A stretch of DNA of 57,276 nt, from positions 32,087 to 89,362 of the forward strand of contig JBBBWG010002448.1 in assembly GCA_037176905.1 (NCBI GenBank), read 5' to 3'. This stretch comes from Azolla pinnata (lineage: Eukaryota > Streptophyta > Polypodiopsida > Salviniales > Salviniaceae). The position numbers were made by a program, and so were the translations under genes. The notes beneath the pieces are model-generated. The model searched no databases, was not told the DNA's origin, and was given only the letters and a program-made list of their open reading frames with translations. Of the stretch, positions 1-11,582 are shown piece by piece; the stretch's first letter is position 1, and the number at the start of each line of letters is the position of its first letter.

Positions 1-568
1 AGGGCCGACCTTGAATGAAGAGAGACGGGAATTTGAAGGTGAAGAAAATGATAAGGTGTAGATAATTTGAGAGAATAAAATTTGTTTAGAGTTTGTTCTT
101 ATCTTTCTAAATGTTGGCAAATAGACGTGATAAAATCTGATACATCTCTGAAATGTCTGAGTCAAATAGAGGAATAAAAAATTGGATGTATCTCTGAAAT
201 GTCTGCCAAAAAGGAGATCTGCGAGACAAGCATAATGGGCTCCAAAATCAATACTTCTACAATATTAATTTGTGGTTATCCTTAGTGTCTGTTTTGGTCC
301 AATCTTTCTAAAGTATAGTTTGGAGATGAGTTGATCGGGAGGGTGGGTAAGAGACGAGCTTAATGGGCTTTTTAATTGGTGAAACAGCCCTAGAATTCAG
401 GGTCATAGGTGTCTTTAGTATCTATTCTCTTCTCCTCTGTCCTGAAGGAGCGCGCTTATTTAAGAAATGGCATTTTTATCAAAAGTAACAGTTTGAACAG
501 TTAAAAATGTTGGCACATAATAGTAAGAAAGACTCTTGAGCATTTGATGGATTGTTTGTAAGTAATAC

Positions 569-3500
569 CTCTAGTAAGGGCAATAACATCTGCATAATGC
601 TGGTCTCTGACTATTTCTGCAAGAAATTTTCAAATATTACCGAGTGATGGAAGCAAAATTAACAAGAGACACTAATAAAAGATCGAAAACTCGCCTCTAT
701 CAAGAGGCTGGGCCTTCATTAAATCAAGTGCACTTTTGTATACACCCTGCAATCATCGTATCTATGGATTATGGTATACCATGATGTCGGAAACAAGGTA
801 TAGAACGTAAAATCCCTTCAATTATGCTTCTTGAATACCAGGGAAAGAAACCCGAAAACCTATTGATTGTGTGAATGAAATTAAATGATACTTCAAATCA
901 TTGATGCATTCATTATCCATCATCAACCCTGCATTAACTTACTTCTGTTATTAATACTTCACTCCTCCCTTCTACTCTGGCCTTTTCCTGATATAAGTTC
1001 CCAACACAAGATAGTATTGCTCCGACCTGTGGGTGCTTTTCACCTGCACAGAGGTCAGTGTGGCAGATAACTTCATTACATTCTTAACAACCATGTAACT
1101 TTCAATATTTCATTCTAAATAAAAAAGAAGATTACCTTTACTCTTCTCTGCTAACTTTAACGCCTCAGTAAGGTGCAATTCTGCTTCTTCAAAATCCCTG
1201 TCAAGTTTCCACAATGTAGGAAAATATATGTAGAAGTATAGAGGAACACATAGGTGCATGCATACGAACCAAAGCTTAAGCTTTATGAACCAATAATTGA
1301 AAACATAACCTATGTGCAAACCTGTGATGGAATGCAGAACTTCTATTTGATGTATGACATGTCATTAGTTAAGAAAAGATTAACAAGATCTCTATGCATG
1401 TGCTATCATTCCCCACCATGACTGCCTGCAGTGTCAGAGTTCCAAAGCTTGCATTTATCAAGAGAAATAATTACGAAAAGCGTTTACTAATTCATTGAAC
1501 ATTTCTTCTAGAACAATAGCAAATATCTCAAAGCTCCAAATCCTATGCAATTAGAATGAAATATCAGAAATTCCTGTACTAATTTGACATACGTAGCTAC
1601 ACACTAGGGAAATAGAGGTGTACTAGAATTAGTACATCACCAAGAAATGTTTACATTAACATCTTCAAAAGGCCAAAAGGCTATCTGTGGCACTATATCA
1701 TTTACTGATCCGCTTTCCTGTGCATAAGGTGCTCAATTGATGACTCACACCTAATTGAATAGGCCTGATTAGCAAACGTATAGAGAGTGATTGGTTCGGA
1801 TGATAGGTTTCTGCTGAAACTACCATTTTAAAATTAGATTTCTAAACATCTTCAGAAAACCAAAAGGTTAGCTTTTGCATTACATCATTTGTTGATCCTC
1901 TTTCTTTGTGCCTAGGCTGCTGAATTGATGACTCCCACTCAAACTATGAGAAGTTCCTTGCTTGGGGCCAAACAAGATACCTTCACCTGATTGAAATTCA
2001 TGTTAGGCCTGATTACCAAAAAAATACAGGGAGGTAGACCTCTGCTCAAATTACCATTCAATTCTATCCCAACGTCGTACTTGTCAAAGTCCAAAACTAG
2101 AAGGAATAATAGAAGAGTTTTTTTCAGATTGTGTAAGAATTAGGTCAGAATGGTCGATGAAATTTGGATGTCAAATTAGCTCTTGATGTACCCAACGCAA
2201 AGCATTTTTCATTACCACAAAAGATATTGGCAGTCGCTGATCATCTAATAGAGCTATGCTATGGAATAGGTAGTTTCGATGACATAGATCTTTGAAGAAT
2301 AAACGTGTCTGATCTGTAGCTGACCTGCTGCAAGAACAATTACACTTGACTCTAAACCGTCCAGAGAATTCAATTCTACAAAATCTTCATATATCCGTCA
2401 GTTGTAAATATAGATTAATTCCCAGGGATTTAGAAAGTGCGTTCCAATAATAGCCACTTTTAAGGATTTTTAACATAAAAAATAACATTGTCGTGGATCT
2501 TAGATACCGAGGTAAAGAGATGCTAGGTATTTTTATCTGTAACACAGTACTTACCTCATACTTGTAAGTAGCTGACCCAAGCCCGCTTTAGCAGTTATTT
2601 GAACTGCCTCTGGTGCTGTGGCAATTGCAGATAAGACCTCTCCATTTTCTTCAAGTTCCCTCTTTGAAATGTATATTGCTTTTTCGTACATAGACTTTGC
2701 AATTGATAAAGAACCACATACATGGGAAAACTCTGCAATATCTAAGACTGCACGCCCTGAAATACAACATTTTCGAGTTGATATGGTGGCTGGAAGGTCA
2801 AGTTCCCTCTTTGAAATGTTAATTGCTTTTTCGTACATAGGCTTTGCAATCAATAAAGAACCACATAGATGAGAAAACTCTGCAATATCTAAGACTGCAC
2901 GCCCTGAAATACAACATTATCAAGTTGATATGGTGACTAAGGTTAATATATCAAGTTTTATTATGACTTTTTCTCACATATTCATCTTATCAGGTTATGC
3001 CTAAATTAGTCACTTCATAAGATAAGCTAACTAATGGAAACAAAAATTGTGCATGTACTTTTACTGAATAATAGATATTATTCCCTAAATATATCATACA
3101 ACTGATAAACATTATACATGAATGCATGAATAGATATAGACATGAAAGTACATATGGACCAAACAAATTTATGGCCTTAATTTTCATTATCTAAACATGT
3201 AAGATTCTTTGGTACCTGATACGGCAGGCTTAAAAGAGAGATTCATCTAAAAAGATATTTAAAAGAAACGGCATACACTCGTATTATATATGTTTGCATA
3301 GAGAAATATCCTGCGTAAAGGGGCAGTATTCATTCAATCATACAAAATCAATAACCAACATCATGTCATCTACATTTCGGCTCCTAATGGATCCTACCAT
3401 TTCTGATGAACAGAGCACTCTGTGACAGATTACTTACCTGATGCATTTTCCGAGTCCAGAAATGAAGAAGGGTCTTGCAATTCTACAGATTGAAAAAATC

Positions 3501-6500
3501 GAATTCTGTTAACAAATCAATGGCTACATTCACTCCTGGAAGAAAAAGTTAAATTTCACCTTTAAAAATTTAGAAGAAATTAGATGCCATTGACAAATGA
3601 ACGAAAATCTATTAGCTCACATAGATTAAAAAAGAAATGTGATGGGCAATACATAGGTCTACAAGATTTGGGGTTATGTTATTCATTTTTAGCATTAGGG
3701 AAAAAAGACGACCTTTCAATAAGGAAACTTCATCTACAACATTTGGCCATTTTCCAATTGCTTCAAGGTAAACCATAGAATACAAAGATAGATCTCATCT
3801 TGAAAAAACAACAATAAAACCCCAGTACCCGAGTTCACAAGTGCTTCTTCAATGCCTTGAGAAGAAATTATTATTTTAATGATGTTAGGATACTGATTAG
3901 TTTTTTGAAGAATCCAAAAGCCCACGCTGGAAAACTCTTGGCTAGGTTTACAAGAGATTCCCAACTAATTGAAACATAAACCTCAATTTCTATCATTGAT
4001 AAACTCCACTGCTGCAAAGGAGACCCAATTTTGACAAAAAATGTGTTAACCTAGAAGTTAGTAACATTCGTATAAAATTTTATGGATAGCCCAAGAAAAT
4101 TCAAAATGTAAGCTGGGACAATTGCTATATATTTCCGGTTTCATGTACCAACTCTCAAATTAGTCAAGTTCATAGTTATATTGAGAAATCTTTGCTACTT
4201 CCCTAGGCATTTCAGCAGTGGTAAAGGTCGAAGTGGAATGGCAAAGTAAGTTGACCAATATATTACTACTATATAAGGATAGATATAGAGATGTATGTCA
4301 CCAAAGTCTTCTTGTCCTAAACCATTTAAGTCAGAAAAATCAAACAGCATTAGAATTATACCAATTTATCCGTAAAAAAATGTCTGAGGTGGAGTCTTCT
4401 GCTTAATTGGACACAGAATATGGAAAGAGTTTGTAGGATCCAATCAGTGTCAAATAAGATTGGTAAGGCAATATCTTTGATACAGGGCACTTCTTAGGCA
4501 GATTGATGCCATTGGTTACTATTTTCTCCCATTGGTGATATCCCCTCCTCACTTATGCTTCTGTACTTCAGACTCGCTTTCTTCTTTCCTTACAAGATCA
4601 TGATGCAGCTTCACCACAAATTGTTGCTAACATAATATGGAGAAAAAAGATGGATAGACGTGATAAGGAACTTATGCAACAGGATCGTGAATCAAAAATC
4701 TAATCGGTATGAGATTTATAATCCAAACTAACACCGAGCATACTTTCCCTATGTCAATGGTAAAATGGATGTTATTCTCTATTTTCATACAATCTACCTG
4801 TATCTTTATTGTGAAACTCGAAGCTTCCTTTTGATGATTTTGGCTTTTAAATAACTTTGCAAAACGTTTAACTACTTTCTTTCCTTATTAACATTCTATT
4901 AGAATTCGAATTGGTGCTTCTTTAAGCATTCAATAAACGAAATGGTAACATTCAATGCACTTACCAAGATGAAAAGATCTATTCGCCATTTCAACTAATT
5001 TCTTCAAAGCTAAAGAGCTTATTCTCATAGACTGCAGCTGCTCCATGTGGACATTTTCCTCTTCTAATAAACTAGTTAATCGATCTGCTTGAATCAGTGC
5101 TTCATCATCCTGACAAGAAATGGAAGTCTTAAATCTTGAAAATATATGGAAGTTCTAAATAAAATTTGAACACTGTGCACTTACATGACGCAGCTGCAAG
5201 CATAGACAAGTCAAAGCCTCTATTGCCAATCCTAACAGAATAAATTTGACAATCAAAACAGGAAAAATGTTGATTGTGGGGAATAAGCATTGCATGCTTG
5301 TACTATTCTTAGCTATATTGTTTTCTAAGATTCCTTTCCATATCCTAAACATACCAATAGCTATATTATTTTCTCAATGTCCTTTCCATACCCTAAACAT
5401 ACCAATAGCCATATTATTTTCTCAATATCTTTTCCATATCCTAAACCTGCCAATGTATTGCTTGTAACATGGATTTTCTGTTCCCCAGGATACCTACCAA
5501 TTGTAGGATCTAGAATGCATCAAAGACTACGCAATTACCTTTGATTTCAAGTGGCATAGTCCTAGTATTTATCAGATTATGTAGACATTCAGCTGCAGCT
5601 TCGTAATTAGACCTGAAAATCCATCAATCATCATCGATATATATAGAACTCTTTCTAGTATAAGGGTACAACAATGCAGCAAATCCTAATCAGCGTCTTA
5701 CATGGTAAGCCTCACATAAAATAAGGCATAACCGAGAATATTTGAATTATATAGCTTAAATGTGTCCAACAAAAGTGTGCTATTCCCAAATCCTTGTTTT
5801 TCCATCAGAGACTTGAAAATCTATTAGATTTTATGAAGTCATCATACTGTTTCTACGACAGTATCATAAATGCTCTAAGTTACTGTGGCACAAATGCATG
5901 TCCATTTAAGTTACTTCGAGGGAAATGCAGAAGATACCACCATATATGCATGCATAGATATGCACATACAAATCCGCATACACATGCATATATACACACA
6001 TATAGATCTATATATTTGCACTGAGAATATACCTGTCGGCATGAATTGTGGCCAAGCATAGCTGCAGTCTTCCAGTGGCCATTGAAGAAGGCAATCCATC
6101 ACCGCTGAAGAAAGAAAGGCCTTGTTCCAACACCCTCACAGCCTCAGAATATGAAGGCTCTGCAAAGGCAATTACTAGAATTCAAAACATATAGATAATG
6201 AATCTGAAAATGAAGCGATGGCGTGAAATTTATCTGCATTGAAAAAGAGGAGTTTGAGCAAGAAAGAGAAAATGAATGCGATGGCAAAGTGTTTGTATAC
6301 TTCGTGTAATATGTGAAATATACCAACACAAAAGATCTTCAATTATGATGAACATGAAGCAATTTGAAGAAAGAAGAATGTGAAGAGGATGTCGGGAGTC
6401 TTCAAGAAGAAAGAGAAGAAGTAGAGGGAGATGGAGAAGACGGTGACGACGAACGGGACAATGGAAAAAAAGGAACATGAATTTTATCCAGTGACATTTC

Positions 6501-6733
6501 ATGAAGAAGGATATGAAGATCAAGATGATGATTTGAATTATTCTTAAAGCAGAGGAAGGCATACCGTCCAGCTTTAACGATTTGGCGTATTTGATCATAT
6601 CCAAGGCTGTCCTCTCTTCCTTGCTGGAGACGACGGAGGAACTTGCACGACAAAACCGGAGCTTTTGCAGCAGGGAGGAAGAGAACAAACGCTTGCTCCT
6701 ACTGCACAGGAAGGACCTCGATCGGACCGCCAT
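569..6733 (-). CDS. Spliced TPR-repeat protein with organelle-like N-terminus (3' end unresolved)
   Basis: I assembled 11 phase-consistent exons: 6733-6565, 6159-6033, 5612-5539, 5231-5185, 5109-4965, 3482-3438, 2756-2555 (or 2903-2555), 1197-1136, 1043-943, 746-695 and 616-569. They encode about 357 residues. The start MAVRSRSFLCSRSKRLFSSS is Arg/Ser-rich without acids, as in mitochondrial or plastid presequences. Helical TPR-like segments follow, for example MYEKAIYISKRELEENGEVL and RDFEEAELHLTEALKLAEKS, then EKHPQVGAILSCVGNLYQEK, which resembles kinesin-light-chain-like TPR proteins of plants. TPRs are protein-binding scaffolds; the partner is unknown. The intron between the last two exons has a GC donor (GCGAGT at 694-689). 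A candidate final exon at 436-390 ends in TAG and fits the phase, but its acceptor is weak, so the C-terminus is uncertain or lies off the window. Exon calls rest on splice consensus and frame only. Confidence 0.75.
1656..2025. repeat. Diverged tandem duplication inside a TPR-gene intron
   Basis: Two related segments of about 190 bp begin near 1656 and 1846. Both contain an aacatcttca-like start, an aattgatgactc block and an aggcctgatta block in the same order. They lie between the exons ending at 2555 and starting at 1197. They are diverged, so the duplication is old. I see no coding content. Confidence 0.55.
2651..2936 (-). repeat. 147-bp in-frame exon duplication with its splice acceptor
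   Basis: Copy A (about 2651-2789) and copy B (about 2798-2936) match at an exact offset of 147 bp (49 codons). On the minus strand each has a pyrimidine-containing stretch, the acceptor TTTCAG and a coding start of GRAVLDIAEFSH type. Copy B, upstream in transcription, is also open and reads through into copy A. Both acceptors (exon start 2903 or 2756) keep the same phase, so the protein could carry one or two copies of the 49-residue unit. Confidence 0.9.
5321..5464. repeat. Three copies of a 48-bp unit in TPR-gene intron 3
   Basis: The block beginning ttttct recurs at 5321, 5369 and 5417, each followed by cctttccatatcctaaac or a close variant and accaatagc. The array lies within an intron of the TPR gene and accounts for the spurious reading frame there. 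Confidence 0.85.
5939..6018. repeat. Short alternating purine-pyrimidine (ATGCATAC-like) tract in intron 2
   Basis: An intronic run of atgcatgcat, acatac, gcatacacatgc and atatacacac steps. It has the same CATG/TATG flavour as the large arrays at 9.5-11.1 and 40.1-40.9 kb, and it is short and irregular. Confidence 0.6.
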
Positions 6734-6844
6734 GGCTGCTTCTGCTCCCGCTTCTCTCTCCCCCGTCGTCGTCTCCTGTCGGACTGTGTTCTCCGTTTTC
6801 GCTAATTCGACGATATGCCCCTTTGTGTATCTGTTCATATTCCC

Positions 6845-7055
6845 AAAATGCCATTCTTTCTATAGTTCAAAAATGCCATTCTTTGTATAGTTCTTTATAT
6901 TCACAAAAATGGCATTCTTTGTATAGTTCTTTATATTCACAAAATTGGCATTCTTTCTATAGGTTCTTTATATTCACAAAACTGGCATTCTTTCTATAGT
7001 TCTTTATATCCACAAAACTGGCATTCTTTCTATAGTTCTTTATATCCACAAAAAT
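6845..7055. repeat. 36-bp minisatellite upstream of the TPR gene
   Basis: About six copies of a unit with the core ggcattctttctatagttct followed by ttatatccacaaaact, with single-base variants. The array starts about 110 bp upstream of the TPR start codon (6733), so it lies in the promoter or 5' leader region. The copies are directly adjacent with no spacers. Confidence 0.9.
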
Positions 7056-7235
7056 GCCATTTTTCTGTTCTTCTTCTCAACTTATATTTTGCACTGAATT
7101 TTTTGCTTGGAGCAGATGCTTCTTGGCTTCCTCCGATCCGCGAAAATATGCAGCAAAGTGTCGATCGTTGAAAAAAGCAATCTGTCGTTTGAGGGCGTTT
7201 GTTTTTACCTGCAAATCGACGTTGGAACAAGGTCA

Positions 7236-7352
7236 GACAAAGTCGAGGCTAGTGCAACGAGTCGAGTCGAGCACCGAGGCGTGTTTGCAAGCTTTGGAGA
7301 TCGCGATGTATTCTGCTTCGATTGAAGACGTGCTCAAGAAACATGAGCCAAA
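7236..7352 (-). mobile_element. Ty1-copia RNase H relic
   Basis: The minus strand reads STSSIEAEYIAISKACKHAS (about 7342-7283). This matches the copia RNase H signature of the form SSTEAEYIA-x-(S/T)-x-A-x-KEA. In-frame stops lie on both sides (TAA before GSCFLSTSS, TGA after SLDFV), so only a fragment of about 35 codons remains. No LTR, integrase or intact reverse transcriptase was found nearby. It is a decayed insertion rather than a gene. Confidence 0.7.
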
Positions 7353-7419
7353 TTAGGCTGCAGAAAGATCTGCTATACTGATTTCAGAGGAACTGGTGAC
7401 ACTGACGATTACTCCGAGG

Positions 7420-7497
7420 TTGAAACTTGTGTTAGCATATTGATTATTGTAATTTATGTTGAAACTTGTGTTAGCATATTGATTATTGTAATTTATA
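7420..7497. repeat. 39-bp perfect tandem duplication
   Basis: A unit starting ttgaaacttgtgttagcata at 7420 is repeated at 7459, essentially without change. The duplication is recent and non-coding. Confidence 0.9.
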
Positions 7498-7499
7498 TT

Positions 7500-8750
7500 A
7501 ACAGTCTAGGGATCGGTATACAAAAGTTGGTGAAGAAAAGAGAAAAGTGAAATTGATACATCATACACTGTAACAAGCTTTAGATTAAAGAGTCGAAAGA
7601 TTTGCATTACTTTCTTGGCCTTGAGATCGTTTGAACCTGGTCTTGTTTACGATGATTCAGTGCAAAATCTAGCTTGGTGCCCCCTTGTTAAAATTATAAG
7701 CTGATTCAAGACTTGATGAGGTTATACAAACTAACATTGTATGTGACGAATTATCGGTAGCCTTATCTATTTAACCACTTGGTAACTACATCTCAGCCGC
7801 TTGGTCCAGCTGTTTAGCCTGTTTGTAATAGATCAACGTAACATTCAATCTCAGTAGCTTCTGCAAATACAATAGGGCAATTCATTTTGGAGGGTTTATG
7901 GATGGAGATTATACAGGAATATCGAGCACAAAATCCAAATACTAAGTACATGCAAAATCGTATAGTGCAATGCAAAGAATCAATGACAATCTTATAAGTT
8001 TCCTACAATACAAAGAATCTGGTGTTTTGCACTAGAAGTGTTTACGTAAAAATATTGACATTCTACTCTTGTGGGCACCCAAGGAGATATGACTAGAAGT
8101 AGTTTCGTAAATTGCTAAACAAATTGTTTCAGAGGATAAGAACTAGATGTAGAGACCCACCAAAGACTACTGAGCGCCGACTTCTAAAAGTAAGAGGAGG
8201 AACTAAACCAACAGGTGGGGTCATTAGACCAAAGTGGATTTTAAAATGGATCACATCTTCAAGGCAGTCTTTGGATTTCCGTTCGTTGGATTCTCGCGAT
8301 GGGTTGATCATAGCCAATATGATGCACAATGACATATGAATGGTGTGCCTATGCCACGAATATGCGAATAGATATCCTGGAAGCGAGCACGATTTTAAGA
8401 TATCCTCTGACTCAATTCCTCGAGATATTCTCCGCTCGATTCCTTTGAAGGTTTGAAAGATTGGGGTTGTTGTGACCACAGTGGAAGACTCGGACGAACT
8501 AAGCCAAAATGGTTCCAAATCCTAAACTGTTCACATGCAAGCAAGTGATGCAAGTTGTTTGTGTTCTGTATTGTCAGTCAACAGACCATACATGATGGGA
8601 AACTCGAACGAACATGTGGTGCACTGGCCCATCTGATGCGGTGCACATGACAAAGATCATAATGAATGCACAACCAAATCAAGAAGAACAACGACCAAGA
8701 GATTGATATACAACTGTATCATATTCAATAATTGATTGGCCATCAAATTA
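7500..8750. other. Intergenic stretch, no gene recognised
   Basis: I see no gene with family resemblance or coherent splicing. Reading frames at 8112-8339 (+) and 8129-8518 (-) overlap each other and resemble nothing I know. A short plus-strand stretch near 7750, reading IIGSLIYLTT, faintly recalls the copia reverse transcriptase motif GSLIYL. It is isolated and followed by a stop. Confidence 0.5.
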
Positions 8751-8754
8751 CATG

Positions 8755-8860
8755 TATTTTTTTATTTGAAGGTTGTAAAGTGCTCGAAAGCCAAAGCTTG
8801 GAATTGAACTCGAGACCTCCCGCTTCAAACACCATCAGCTAGTCGTCACCAGCTCTTTGT
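8755..8860 (-). mobile_element. Candidate tRNA-derived SINE
   Basis: On the minus strand the sequence contains CTAGCTGATGGTG, which is close to a Pol III A box. About 30 bases downstream is GAGTTCAATTCC, which fits the B-box consensus GWTCRANNC. A short body and an A-rich end (AAATAAAAAAATAC at about 8756-8769) follow. This order is typical of plant SINEs. I found no convincing target-site duplication, so full-length status is unproven. Chance box matches remain possible. Confidence 0.5.
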
Positions 8861-9282
8861 TATCTCCAATAGATTTAGGTAGCGATTATCCTCTTCGATA
8901 CCTGATGAAGAAGAAAGAGTCATTTGATGAAGATGTTTCTTTTTTTCCCTGTCATGCATGATGTCCCAACATGCACATACATGATGCCATGCTAAGTCTG
9001 CATTGCATTTCATGCATGTTGTGGCGATGCACGCATGCATCCACACATACATACATTCATTCGATGCATGAGGCGATATTGACTCTTCACATTGATGCAT
9101 GATGCGGTTCTGTTCTTGCATGATGTGGTTGTATTCTTTCGGGTGCATGCATGCATGGCATTCTACACATAAGGTGTTGCAAGAATCACATGCATCTAAT
9201 TATTCACACTCTGAAAGGCTAGTATGATAGCATCTCTGATCATTCAGCCCGTAATATGTTTTATAAACATTGGTATCATTCT

Positions 9283-9458
9283 CGTTTGTTTGAGGTCCAT
9301 AATAATGTTGTTATATGGAATTTTACTCCTCCTAGGTGGCTTTTCCCACCTCCATAATAGCGTTTACCCCATTTGGGTTTATGTAGCCATTTGGCCTTGT
9401 TTATAACTAATGACAGGATAAAATCTTCCAAAAAAAAAAGAAAGAAAGAAAGAAGAAG
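9283..9458 (+). mobile_element. Candidate non-LTR retroposon 3' end with hairpins and A-rich tail
   Basis: A stem-loop AGGTGG-CTTTTC-CCACCT (about 9335-9352) and a second weak stem AACCC/GGGTTT type at 9366-9382 precede tttataactaatgacaggat. A homopolymer/AAAG tail follows (9431-9455). A hairpin plus a poly-A or short-repeat tail is typical of LINE/SINE 3' ends. A related ending, ttataactaatggcaagata, occurs near 30960. No coding part was recognised upstream. Confidence 0.45.
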
Positions 9459-9459
9459 A

Positions 9460-11095
9460 ATCACATGCATCCATGCATGCGTACATACTAATACACACTA
9501 ATACATCCAGGCATACATACATGCATTCTACGCATGATGTGCAAGATCAATGCATACGAACATCCATGCACGCACATACATGCTAACACACGCTAACATA
9601 TCCATGCATACATGCAGGCACACCATAAATACTCTACACATGATACGCAGGATGCTCACATGCATGTATGCATACGTACTAGCACATCCATGCATGCATG
9701 GAATGTGCGTGCATGCATACGTACTAACTAACAGACACTTATAACATCCGTCCACTGCATGCATGCAGTGGCATTCATATCCATCATCCATGCATGCACA
9801 CATGCGGCACATACATGCATTCTACACAATGATTGTTGTAGGGTCGTTGTTAGCATTGCCTGCCTGCATGCATGGAGACATGCATACATACTGCGGCGTA
9901 TCAGCACATCCATACATTGCATGCATGCATGCAATGGCATTCATACCCATAAGCTACGCATGGGTGCATGCATGCACACGCGTCGGACATACATGCATTC
10001 TACGCATGATGTGCAAGGTCGTTTGCCAGCATCACCAACATGCATGCTGACACGCATCCATGGCACGCATGCATATATTCCATCCAGCACATGGATGCAT
10101 ACATCCATCCATGGCACGTACACATGCATCCATCCATCCATGGCACGCATGCATCCATCCATCAATGGCACGCATGTAGGCATCCATCCATCCGTGGCAC
10201 GCATGCATACATCCATCCATCCATGGCACGCACGCACGCATGCATCCATCCATGGCACACATGCACGCATGCATGCATCCATGGCATGCATGCATACATC
10301 CATCCATGGCACGCATGCATACGTCCATCCATCCATGGGCACGCATGCACACATACATACATCCATCCGTGCATGTATGCTTTCAAACATGTATGCAGTG
10401 GCATTCATATCCATGCATGCAGCATGCATGCACACGCGCCTGACATACATGCATTCTACGCATGATGTGCAGGGTCGTTTGCCAGCATCACCTGCATGCA
10501 TGCCGACATGCATCCATGGCACGCATGCATACATCCATCCATGGCACGCATGCATGCAGTCCATCCATGGCACGCATGCATACAGACCATCCATGGCAGG
10601 CATGCATACATTCCATCCATGGCACGCATGCACATACATTCCATCCATGGCACGGATGCATACATTCCATCCATGGCATGCATGCATAGATTCCATCCAT
10701 GGCACGCATGCATACATTCCATCCATGGCACGCATGCAGGCATCCATCCATGGCACGCATGCATAAATTCCATACATGGCACGGATGCATACATTCCATA
10801 CATGGCACGGATGCATACATCCATCCATCCATCCATGGCCCGCACGCATGCATACATCCATCCATCCATCCATGGGCACGCATGCATAGATACATCCATC
10901 CATGGGCACGCATGCATAGATACATCCATCCATGGGCACGCATGCACAGATACATCCATCCATGGGCCCGCATGCATACATACACGCATCGATGGGGGCG
11001 CATCCGCACACGCATGCATACATCCATCCGTGCATGTATGCATGCATGCACACATGCATGCATGCAGCGGCATTCATATCCATGATGCGCAGGTC
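9460..11095. repeat. 1.6-kb CATG/CATCCATCC minisatellite with higher-order repeats
   Basis: The region is built from catgcatg, catccatcc, ggcacgcatgcata and similar 4-8-bp words. It is most regular at 10070-11040, with units of about 25-35 bp such as ccatccatggcacgcatgca. A longer landmark, GCAGTGGCATTCATAT or a variant, recurs at 9765, 9931, 10395 and 11064. At 9931 and 10395 it is followed by a cgcatgatgtgca-aggtcgtttgcc block, giving a higher-order unit of about 464 bp. Several frames on both strands stay open for hundreds of codons; this reflects repeat composition, not genes. Looser CATG-rich sequence already starts near 8950. Confidence 0.92.
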
Positions 11096-11582
11096 TATCT
11101 GAGAATCACATGAGAATGACGAGGGCGACTTCACGCTTCGTGCATGACCTCGCTGCGGATGGGTCAAAAGCTCACAGCGCTTGCCCTCCGCCGCCTGCGA
11201 CGTCTGACAAAGAACGTGCGGAGGAGTCAGACGAGAACGGGAGAAGAAGGAGAAAGTGGCTCGCCCCCCTCACCTCCCATCGATCGATCGATCGATCATC
11301 GCCGCCGTTGTCAGTAGCCAGGAAATCCGGATCTTCCATCGCCAGCGAAGCAGAAGGGACAACATCGAAGAGAAGTGTATCCAACAGAACGATCAGGGTC
11401 GAATCAGAAGAAGAAGTAGTAGTAGTAGTGGTAGCAGCAGCAGCAGCAGCAACGCATTTGCCTGTCCTGAGAGAGGTGAATCAATCCAATCAGAAGAATA
11501 ATTGCGGGGGGCATTCCCAAGAATACGAGGAATAGAGATCGAGAGAAGTTCACTCGGCTATCCTGAAGAAATTCCAGGTTCC

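Noticed and set aside
7735-7800. GSLIYLTT peptide resembling a copia reverse transcriptase motif
   Set aside because: Too short, followed by a stop and on the strand opposite the nearby RNase H relic. It could be chance.
9759-11167. Long frames of 190-408 codons on both strands rich in His/Met/Cys/Ala
   Set aside because: They coincide exactly with the CATG array, overlap each other in several frames and on both strands, and have dipeptide-like composition. This is repeat composition, not coding.
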